From assembly GCA_017116025.1 (NCBI GenBank), contig JAFITR010000028.1, positions 1 through 13,527 of the forward strand: DNA of 13,527 nt, given 5' to 3'. This document shows, piece after piece, positions 12,001 to 13,527 of the stretch (position 1 is its first letter; every line of letters begins with the position of its first letter). Both the position numbers and the translations under genes were made by a program. The notes under the pieces are model-generated. The model was given only the letters and a program-made list of their open reading frames with translations. It was not told the origin of the DNA and did not search any database. The DNA comes from Simkania negevensis. GTDB lineage: Bacteria; Chlamydiota; Chlamydiia; Chlamydiales; JAFITR01.

Positions 12001-13394
12001 AGATCGATATCCTGTGGCTGCATGGTAACGGAAAGAGCTACCTCGGAGGATCTCCTCTCTTGGATACCCCGTTCGATGGCCGCAATCTTGTTCAACACTT
12101 CAACAGCTGTCGCATATGCCTTGACCGTTTTTTCCCGTGGAAGCGTGCCTTCTTTGCCCGGAGAGTAGCGCTTGGCACTCATCCGTATCAACTTTTCTGC
12201 TGCATTTTTCAACAGCGTACGTGTTTGCTCGACTTGAGGAGTCTCCATTTGTAGCATCTCTTTGCTGGCTTGGTAGAAGGTGATGAACGACTGTAACCTG
12301 ATCTCTAGATGCAACAGCTTATAGAGACGCTTTTCTCTGATTGTAGCGAAAAGCATCGCTGTCAGTACCCGCCAGCTGCAGCTGCCTCCTCGCTGGGCCG
12401 TCATGTAGCCTATCGTACTTTGGTTGCTAAGGAGACGCTTGGACTCCAAATGGCCGAAACAGCGCCGATAGATGTCTGCAGGTTTAACACTTAACGCTCG
12501 ATTCAGTCGGGTCAATACCTGGGGCTCTAAAAGCGCCAAGATCCAGTCTGATTGAATATCCGCTTCGTCTTGAGAAAAGAAGATCTCTTCATAAGTGACA
12601 CCTTCGTAACGAATAAGAGGGCTGATTTTGCTCTTTAAACCATCTTCTAGGATATTGTGATACTCTTTAGTTCCTGCTCCGGTGTTGTAAATCTCGATGT
12701 CATAGCGGTCACCACTGCACTTGGTGAAGGTGTAGACCATCGCATGTCCTGGACTGCCTGCCCACCCGCCAGGAATTGAGTAGGTTTCACCAACACGTAG
12801 ACGATATAGAGCTTTTGTAATCTCAAATGCCTTGGCATGCAAATTATTTAACACGTTCTCTCGGGAAGACTTCCGATCAACGAGTTGCTCGAGCTCTTTG
12901 CTCATTTGCTGCATTTGGGTAAAAGAGCGGTGTAGCTGTTCAATCGGAGCTTTCATACTAGCAATCTCGTCCGGCTCTAAGATCAATGCTTTGGAGGAGA
13001 AAATAGCCTCGAGGAGCTCTAGCATATACTCCAGTGAGTCAGGAAAACGATTACCTTCAAGGCTTGTTGCTTTGATCAATGTGTCGCTGTGTACATGTGC
13101 AAACCGTTTAACCAGCTGATTCCATTGAGCGTTATCGATATCCTTAGGAGGGGAGAGGTTTGTCGAAATGAGAGAATGATCCTGTAGCTCTTCAGCAGTA
13201 AGATCCTTTAGCTCGTTGTTCGCTGCATCAGGAATAAACTGATTAACTGCTAAATCGCGTAAAATCTCCTGGACTGCCTGTGCAATACGCTCAGAACGAG
13301 CTTGTTGCGAAGTGGCTGCTGCCGCTGCTGTAGCGCCGCGCCCCCCCTCAGCTTGCTCTTTTCCTCGGATTTTAGCTGCTTCTGTTGGATCCAT
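1..13394 (-). CDS. Giant multidomain DUF3638/DUF3645-type ATPase protein, 3' end outside the window
   Basis: One frame is open from the ATG at 13392-13394 to the left edge, giving at least 4,464 codons. I checked that sensible protein and the same codon phase hold near 12380, 11185, 8980, 7012, 5572, 5098, 4432, 2602 and 262, so no frameshift is apparent. The start is well fixed: an in-frame TAA lies at 13416-13418 and no ATG, GTG or TTG codon falls between it and this ATG. A short AGGG (13398-13401) sits only 3 nt before the ATG, so the ribosome site is weak. The N-terminus (MDPTEAAKIRGKEQ) is hydrophilic, with an Ala run but no signal peptide. The order is protease-like motif set, unrecognised central region, SF2-like ATPase, Glu/Gln coil, EQ-repeat array, one membrane segment, helical linker and an HCX5R domain. 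The ATPase assignment rests on several motifs in the right order. The enzymatic roles at the two ends are hypotheses. The biological role is unknown; a host-directed or membrane-anchored function is inference. Confidence 0.96.
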   Translation of the reverse strand, partial: MDPTEAAKIRGKEQAEGGRGATAAAAATSQQARSERIAQAVQEILRDLAVNQFIPDAANNELKDLTAEELQDHSLISTNLSPPKDIDNAQWNQLVKRFAHVHSDTLIKATSLEGNRFPDSLEYMLELLEAIFSSKALILEPDEIASMKAPIEQLHRSFTQMQQMSKELEQLVDRKSSRENVLNNLHAKAFEITKALYRLRVGETYSIPGGWAGSPGHAMVYTFTKCSGDRYDIEIYNTGAGTKEYHNILEDGLKSKISPLIRYEGVTYEEIFFSQDEADIQSDWILALLEPQVLTRLNRALSVKPADIYRRCFGHLESKRLLSNQSTIGYMTAQRGGSCSWRVLTAMLFATIREKRLYKLLHLEIRLQSFITFYQASKEMLQMETPQVEQTRTLLKNAAEKLIRMSAKRYSPGKEGTLPREKTVKAYATAVEVLNKIAAIERGIQERRSSEVALSVTMQPQDIDLSPLKNSIGTLRTNHLRRPQEGRNEIATDGYHNLQPPTPDTLLATLTRAEEVVRNALSKQQETTAHVVLEELLSLLPVPTTNEADFWQRIPQGDLNQCISSFDTLLGHYAALSMTSAIASPKVKNNCCFGYAISHVLAVRIDSTRQRGPREPRLIDYRVQYYPRLRNCYKVFYCSNDWKKQQMVNDYFNSVNKRAKETNKRSLLSFFPIGQRGCLNPNENIDCHFFDTLRKNNHAVNEAVQTQNKFYSQWQQSNRQKPPLSADEMMAFELTWDIGDEPAKSPLLASGFGHLVYLKRAALYLEFNYNNNRNGERNHKFTVILAPSIYDTTTLTATCIYGSQYLLISVETDKKMHPPLQETSDFDKAVRHIIEEEGPVYFSNNNGAIGSPSSHDRDSLPDESAILINKKNTLLLPIRELIRTGTQPRLFTYQLLYYFRHNRGELAKIAIQTLFDTIFFKPIKMNDNSWHLPLFDQLATEPNLVEQCIDLLNSGIRDFWEKQPGQKPNVSACLFFVRLADRIRNLAPQEKSDQILHNENELLERWLALPNLSLQEKSAIHLHRIYHFYQKTKISPLSSPELLSAYQSWIFYLNNNMNDPSDSPILKAAAQTFAYTMSPQLLKLLEEPERRNTFFDTLFKIFSLPPKSDQQQWQPKPNHPTYHLETSSSTFWAVNIETGEICNEAGVLKNTQKPKWKDDSAYKRLFEEEDFTFHASGNSHYFNSPRLGPMRMITQAPDDTLSQGLQMERNGIWYQYIAPTSFCQNPYHKNLLKEIPHFLKADHAFWLSSDQDKPSLITDLKTGKTLYLVYSDGRIIPAEDERKTRQEQRCLYLHQQRFYNSNDDPDPLAHFECNNYTAIWLKGEGRDARVAAIIFPRYLSSNERTLAFVTSTNGQAVWASNQQYQLSASQKRWLFGNMHNYLLLESREGKGQKLLLPLQKFHKLSAEEELTSYGTLDIEERERSTEWLEDDEFDLPQQGQYRFLEYDLVNDKPRAKDTEGSLFLAYLYLGQRNYTEALTCLRTVTQSDLLSLQSQEILEWIFLLGQRNKDFSANAATLRLHAYKMLADHKKRPEFEKKKEEQESKKAKEAKEAKEKAITRTIHADYTCYLDGLQNVDVSLRLSKEEEVELIESVLEVTAFARRHYDLTHNTPKKPTAFANQHPPLPSFTQPHHLAHLGPEYTALPPDKSRFRGDCEEQPCPALAHHETESYQYRNYLKAFSFENRYGRPRPPIKHLSILFVQEGLQLSNDFVSLYEVAAKGSKAQKKALLFRLSQIDTENLQQKHAYLDWVLYNYLIFALQHPRRPPAYPVANNPTEGELYNFHRTLNIAYSNAQQRQPEPAVSQASPAQQPQQIEIDNLHATFPLIAAQPAARYITPTTPASLRFPGATNSFERSYPLPSEWLNNDKHEECKGSAEIALGPQEISDTEAEYSDAIRKEFAAFAEELRTGQQQNASLPHYSLKEGKEFKAFESEMSVKINEQEERLEAQEKVILALANRKSQDSSHALRESMLLRGRSNKKLNLNDLILLFLKGREELFYAANTNLDEQEIKNLHQLIGKYLVNATHLQQWRRGCVHVGKLVANGLGNSEEQRYLIEQLGYELFAKKAYGNSNTPLDPEREIPFLVFEYFSDMRIRPEQYELLQKMTETGNGKRYSDIVIQLIMGGGKTSVLASILGHLAAKPGRLALFVTPASQFYTVRENLKKAQRKHFHQEIDSIDLSRNAFTLQNLQWVHNKLKNAMEREEMVVVKSETLQALELEFLSSAQEYINNAGKAPPEELMHKIATLRDILLIFRNNSDATIDEVDLVLNALREVNFPIGEAERVKSERVDVVKTIMGLLASKEAIPGTNQTMEELTGIKRNEQAQLSQEEYRKKVEPFLANRLAETYAPFAVKQEQRSSLIRYLRNEISSQAQILADYSNDRTVPTEHRQEVEKARRWYETQQNRSKIDDDITFLRELARRANSANAKESEPANLIALAKHVIQTLLPATLGKSCGRHFGRSKNIENAGEVLPYQGVDTPSTTKFGYHYESIIYHYLTALSQGLSPYQVIDLANKFKTAALLYDEPFNETAEAEEFKELTGVALAEIDNPGKVDEAVANINKETNKLLDAETETIAHYVSFYTHRFTSTPQSLIDQINSCRAMSGTPWNAPGYRESLANNTLPDEGTEGRIVDTMLRRAEKLKEENVHVVNSSNAKELLTEALANHPLKEQFYGIIDVGGHFKGINNTQVAREILDYFENDERIEAVLFYLPPAGPGASSSEKKNAGKLAIMKKGAPSYEVIGGTSKELIEGSGVPLNKLFVYYDESHTTGSDIKQCPTSKNFVTVDERLLRRNFFQGILRLREFFYFQDVEYIVPEGVQGSLINGGKTVLDLIKSSIKFQAIRLAMDTYRSFKQQINNIIRKKALERLLNLRMAADPSFKNIASTISEEFKKYQKVLLSTSSDSPYTQFGRVEKSVDTIDNLRRHIKIALENFPTDQQETINELETELNCLIDRAKRCGALPAEVKEPAADIIGLEEEVELQIEQEVEQEVEQELEQELQQELQSYLNVQPQSAIEEKGWIQMPSIQELIRPNNNPDYTQTTSSSRPKIFSLKQILGKLPSNALFKYERKYHDIFDDNILLTNNFRLTGTMPHPVFSQYQKPGNQILAVEHEGKIFFILLSSYDAEKWKEWLKGSQTDDARHIWLIQPDGTSLQDNRYNTPLSREQHDKAISRALLQINLFNGNMHYLNIHTEEVDRWLNESHPETKLRYLKLKVEKDPVQKQLFNNSPIMQPEKYRKMMQKRIVHLRRQEKLANDQDIIRNYSPEEIAVMNPSYVHLLTKEQVKHLTTAEQILKLTVEQAKHITPVQVPHLHRAYLNVFEKPEQIRAIPIDKVGMINNENYFQYFSLEQARQMTEQQQPFFGKLPVTVASSLIKENEPAEQKKRVACLSKEQIPFIDDPEIIQMFTESQLDDLSPSQVKHLANDQIKRLKKAELIKTIDDPTKIKLVNAAYADFVNANIVPHLTDEQTKKIRQPKLVANITQPQLPYLDDSVIKYIDAVLVKHLANDKVSLLGTKEQVTAVENTERIQKINNTAVHYLTGLQVAHVRPEQVPYLIKEEIKYLQTSAQIQAIPNRMVKYVTAGQANDLKKEQIPYLETSEQIQALSGRALIQAIPKEMVKHVTAGQVNDLTAEQSPYLETREQIQSLTAAQINSGLRIDQLPMLSDTQIGYLQRVDLVRAIKSERIMHRISDASVAHLLPEQVALLSDAQLSFLNNGEQIAALDDEKLHLISDKAIVHVKAERKQHLAAEQKTLFYEIEGRKQAEERIEPLIPAEQGRAEVASPHPLHSKTPLAAIGKQFSTIAPNPDSIIDKIIAIAKKIFVVLALVILSPLWAITFLVSKIYNAIVVDSNVTAIADKAKDAFEKRWCQAMANEAAATDNAALAVEEAYFSLSDKEGTQILREKTRRLLWRIVAVEGFQDIYHERTSGAIEICMRELTKENPKALTRTQVRNALTTLATALKTTPETEGSVDHLLNQIESHTRELHTRLQKELKATQHSQKAAEAINSAVSGLHDQLQSQPKESDLAAANRKTVVLLEEVLQSDSYLFLRESALPAIAFIHNVCLAMHTKSHAGEEVRRVGQGLLAEVDKKRKGTQEIHDEWIDLAQDVEESYNLTRKHFADASGVVKKVTYAIQRPMKALSALKSVEAIPGSYDPYASDNYPTTLGETTYGPHAKVCSLYAPTPTVDANVRPLYKGLLQAVENNAFLGAKAPQGATKFIFEINYQQMQGAEGKRTRNIMKNVMEHPFSLDVMTLPLDTDFYQGKVAKWKNADSFFDQFKQHIFGKDGKACRRIEDKRCGYFFTSRVSNDEIEWTLDATRQLFKKIEENGRDEWEKLAGQQKQRLFQDVFHLLIRLQSEQKYAHRSHNVLNYSHCKMHVDRGAMMTLLYSLAIRAAMPNNEVDDYDSLRSFACGALSTRALTIDKRSIMQNYAEETTAFLRHIPQDALGNTIRSLIGEASP
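120..857 (-). other. C-terminal domain with HCX5R phosphatase-type loop (residues about 4180-4425)
   Basis: The sequence NVLNYSHCKMHVDRGAMM contains H4377, C4378 and R4384 in an exact H-C-x5-R arrangement, followed by G. K next to the Cys and D before the Arg match the C-K-x-x-x-D-R pattern of phosphoinositide phosphatases such as SopB/IpgD, where the loop is CKSGKDR. The residue after Arg is G instead of the usual S/T. A candidate general-acid region could lie upstream around SLDVMTLPLDTDFY, but this is uncertain. Family knowledge says the Cys is the nucleophile and the Arg binds phosphate. That this domain is an active phosphatase is inference from a single motif. A structural domain with a chance CX5R remains possible. 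Confidence 0.4.
1269..1541 (-). other. Helical, coiled-coil-prone linker (residues about 3952-4042)
   Basis: After the membrane segment the protein is strongly helical. The section LNQIESHTRELHTRLQKEL followed by QHSQKAAEAINSAVSGL and ending in LLEEVL has hydrophobic residues in roughly heptad spacing and many Q/E/K/A. It probably forms a coiled coil linking the membrane segment to the C-terminal domain. No family is recognised. Confidence 0.5.
1869..1928 (-). other. Predicted transmembrane segment (residues 3823-3842)
   Basis: The segment IFVVLALVILSPLWAITFLV has no charged residues across 20 positions and is flanked by KK on the N side and SK on the C side. An amphipathic IIDKIIAIA lies just before it. 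It is the only obvious membrane segment in the part of the protein read here. It would split the protein into a very large N-terminal portion (protease-like, ATPase, repeats) and a C-terminal portion with the HCX5R domain. The S-P pair in the middle also allows a tight re-entrant hairpin instead of a single span. Confidence 0.75.
2130..3632 (-). repeat. Array of short LT.EQ[IV]..L helical repeats (residues about 3255-3755)
   Basis: About 500 residues are built from short degenerate units such as LTKEQVKHL, LTVEQAKHI, LSKEQIPFI, LSPSQVKHL, LANDQIKRL, LTDEQTKKI, VRPEQVPYL and LLPEQVALL. The common core is L-[ST]-x-[ED]-Q-[IV]-x-x-L, usually 9-12 residues apart. Each unit looks like one short helix, so the array could form a helical solenoid or rod. 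Similar EQ-rich repeats, as I recall, occur in large proteins of intracellular bacteria. The array ends shortly before the membrane segment, so it may act as a stalk or binding platform; that role is inferred from position. Confidence 0.75.
2448..2705 (-). repeat. Recent tandem duplication inside the EQ array (33- and 42-residue units)
   Basis: Residues 3564-3596 and 3597-3638 are near-copies that start with YLQTSAQIQAI and YLETSEQIQAL and share MVK.VTAGQ..DL..EQ.P. A third partial copy (YLETREQIQSL) begins at 3639. The second unit carries 9 extra residues around SGRALIQAIP, which duplicate its own QIQA core. The DNA is also very similar (for example ttggccggctgtgacgt at both 2511 and 2637), so the duplication is younger than the rest of the array. 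Confidence 0.85.
3790..4175 (-). other. Unrecognised mixed alpha/beta section between ATPase and repeats (residues about 3074-3202)
   Basis: The stretch includes DDNILLTNNFRLTG, QILAVEHEGKIFFILLSS, RHIWLIQPDG and MHYLNIHTEEVDRWL. It looks like a compact globular domain with several strands, joined to the EQ-repeat array by a basic helix (MMQKRIVHLRRQEK). I do not recognise the family. Its fixed position behind the ATPase suggests a family-specific accessory domain, which is inference. Confidence 0.35.
4377..4463 (-). other. Glu/Gln four-residue-repeat coil (residues 2978-3006)
   Basis: After the ATPase the protein has a run of E-Q-E-V and E-Q-E-L tetrads, then QQELQSYL, starting from EEEVELQIE. 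A hydrophobic residue every fourth position gives a helix with a single greasy stripe, so a coiled coil or helical spacer is likely. At the DNA level the plus strand repeats a 12-base ctcctgttcgac-type unit (near 4419-4442), consistent with growth by slippage. Confidence 0.65.
4875..7127 (-). other. SF2 helicase-like ATPase of the DUF3638/DUF3645 type (residues about 2090-2840)
   Basis: Visible motifs, in order: RPEQYELLQKM (2096-2106), in the position of a Q-motif-like entry; Walker A IMGGGKTSV with K2128; Walker B-like IDEVDLVLN with D2263-E2264, followed by a FPIGE turn; SGTPWN at 2605-2610 (motif III-like S-G-T); DVGGHFKGINN starting at D2678; YYDESHTTGSDIK with D2766; and QGILRLR with Q2798, R2802 and R2804 in the place of helicase motif VI. 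From memory, DUF3638/DUF3645 proteins (Pfam PF12340 and PF12359), best known from very large fungal and protist proteins, share the pattern MG.GK[ST]SV, DE.D, D.G....G..N and D..HT.G.D followed by R.R. The region should bind and hydrolyse ATP. The substrate, whether nucleic acid or protein, is not known. All key nucleotide-binding residues are present, so the core looks intact. Confidence 0.82.
8724..8810 (-). other. Lys/Glu charged coil after the TPR-like section (residues 1529-1557)
   Basis: A low-complexity charged helix (KKKEEQESKKAKEAKEAKEK) with almost no hydrophobic residues. It is probably a rigid solvent-exposed helix or linker between the TPR-like part and the region before the ATPase. 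Part of it is encoded by a perfect 9-bp tandem repeat, annotated separately. Confidence 0.6.
8732..8758 (-). repeat. Perfect 9-bp tandem repeat, three copies, in frame
   Basis: The plus strand carries ctttagctt three times in a row with no mismatch. On the coding strand each copy gives three codons, producing the KAKEAKEAKE part of the charged coil. The unit length is a multiple of three, so copy-number change by slippage would keep the reading frame. Confidence 0.85.
8811..9062 (-). other. TPR-like helical section (residues about 1445-1528)
   Basis: The segment reads GSLFLAYLYLGQRNYTEALTCL and then ILEWIFLLGQRNKDFSANAATLRLHAYKML. The spacing of L/A/Y/G and the 'YLYLGQRNYTEAL' block resemble the A-helix and turn of a tetratricopeptide repeat (small-large-small pattern with N-Y-x-E-A-L). 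A second, looser unit follows with another LGQRN turn. TPR-like pairs usually mediate protein-protein contacts. It leads directly into the Lys/Glu coil. Only one unit is close to consensus, so this may be a general alpha-solenoid rather than a true TPR. Confidence 0.4.
9180..10020 (-). other. Trp/Tyr-rich, probably beta-strand-rich central section (residues about 1126-1405)
   Basis: This part of the giant protein has many short alternating hydrophobic stretches with turns and aromatic residues: STFWAVNIETGE, GIWYQYIAP, HAFWLSSDQDKPSLITD, KTLYLVYSDGRII, YTAIWLKGEG and GQAVWASNQQYQLS. The pattern 'strand, turn with Asp/Gly/Asn, strand' suggests a beta-rich domain, possibly propeller-like, between the N-terminal region and the TPR-like helices. 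No catalytic motif was recognised. The flanking residues (about 350-1125) are mixed helix and loop, with no family I can name. This is a description of composition, not a family assignment. Confidence 0.4.
12360..12842 (-). other. Candidate clan CE-like cysteine protease motif region (residues about 185-345)
   Basis: This N-terminal stretch of the giant protein reads GGWAGSPGHAMVYTF around H217, then YDIEIYNTG with D232 and N237, and later TAQRGGSCSWRVL with Q334 and C339. The order His, Asp/Asn, Gln, Cys, with Gln a few residues before the Cys, is that of clan CE proteases such as the Ulp1/SENP, YopJ and bacterial deubiquitinase groups. The H217 to D232 gap resembles those families, but H217 to C339 (122 residues) is longer than in Ulp1, so an insertion would be needed. 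Clan CE enzymes cleave ubiquitin or ubiquitin-like conjugates or acetylate host proteins, which would suit an intracellular bacterium. I see the residues; the family assignment is inference from order and spacing only. The alternative is an unrelated conserved domain with a chance His and Cys. Confidence 0.35.
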
Positions 13395-13455
13395 ATACCC
13401 TAAAAAATAGAAAGTTTATAATAGTTTCTATGGTATTCTACCTTTTATTTGTTAA

Positions 13456-13478
13456 TTAGCTATAAAGAATATAGCTAA
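13456..13478. repeat. Perfect 9-bp inverted repeat with 5-nt spacer upstream of the giant gene
   Basis: ttagctata and tatagctaa are exact reverse complements separated by aagaa. The centre lies about 73 nt before the start codon. The stem is AT-rich and no T-run follows on either strand, so it fits an operator or a protein-binding palindrome better than a terminator. Its place beside the promoter region suggests control of the giant gene, which is inference. Confidence 0.6.
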
Positions 13479-13506
13479 CTTCAGATGTAGAAAAAATCTG
13501 CAGAGT

Positions 13507-13527
13507 CTTTTTATTAAAGCCCGAAGG
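13507..13527 (-). terminator. Partial rho-independent terminator, cut by the right edge
   Basis: Read on the minus strand this is CCTTCGGGCTTTAATAAAAAG. The CC-TTCG-GG core forms a UUCG tetraloop hairpin, and GGCTTT then gives the 3' arm and a short T-run. The missing 5' arm (expected to end in AAAGCC) would lie just past the window. If real, it ends a minus-strand gene upstream and makes the giant gene its own transcription unit. Confidence 0.4.

Larger units (their letters stand above)
13395..13527 (-). promoter_or_regulatory. AT-rich upstream leader of the giant gene
   Basis: The 133 bases before the start codon are much more AT-rich than the gene. On the minus strand a TATTAT (13418-13423) lies about 24 nt before the ATG and could be a -10 element, but no good -35 hexamer sits 16-18 bases upstream of it. 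The leader would then be very short. An AGGG at 13398-13401 is the only Shine-Dalgarno-like sequence. The promoter call is weak; the region itself is clearly the 5' flank. Confidence 0.4.

Noticed and set aside
1..13394. Several adjacent genes read as one
   Set aside because: The frame has no stop anywhere, and the same codon phase carries recognisable motifs at residues 217-339, 2128, 2766 and 4378; I see no internal start with a good ribosome site and promoter.
13456..13478. Inverted repeat as a rho-independent terminator
   Set aside because: The stem is AT-rich and neither strand has a T-run directly after it; an operator-like palindrome fits better.

Overview
The window is almost entirely one protein-coding gene on the minus strand. 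A single frame stays open from an ATG at 13394 down to the first bases of the window. That is at least 4,464 codons with no stop, and the 3' end lies outside the window. No second gene, RNA gene, insertion sequence or CRISPR array was found. Only the last 133 bases (13395-13527) are non-coding on this reading. They hold the AT-rich leader of the giant gene, a 9-bp inverted repeat, and what looks like the tail of a terminator for a gene beyond the right edge.

The encoded giant reads as a modular protein, N- to C-terminal (right to left in the window). (1) An Ala-rich hydrophilic N-terminus has no Sec-type signal peptide. (2) Residues about 185-345 contain a His ... Asp/Asn ... Gln ... Cys series in clan CE cysteine-protease order (H217, D232/N237, Q334, C339). 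(3) A long central region has no recognised family; a Trp/Tyr-rich, strand-like section (about 1120-1410) is followed by a TPR-like helical section and a Lys/Glu coil. (4) An SF2-like ATPase of the DUF3638/DUF3645 type lies at about 2090-2840, with Walker A GGGKT, DEVD box, SGTPWN, D-x-GG-x-x-x-G-x-N-N, DESHTTGSD and an arginine-finger-like QGILRLR. (5) A Glu/Gln coiled coil follows. (6) An array of short LT.EQV..L helical repeats (about 3255-3755) includes recently duplicated 33- and 42-residue units. (7) There is one transmembrane segment (3823-3842). (8) A helical linker leads to a C-terminal domain with an HCX5R phosphatase-type loop (C4378-R4384).

The organism is probably an environmental (amoeba-associated) member of the Chlamydiae, or another intracellular bacterium with a similar gene set. 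This rests on my recollection that bacterial DUF3638-type giants occur in such genomes, on the bacterial-style short leader, and on a base composition that looks balanced by eye. It is inference, not a species call. Combining an ATPase family best known from giant eukaryotic proteins with possible protease and phosphatase centres and a membrane anchor suggests a host-interaction protein, but nothing here proves secretion or activity.
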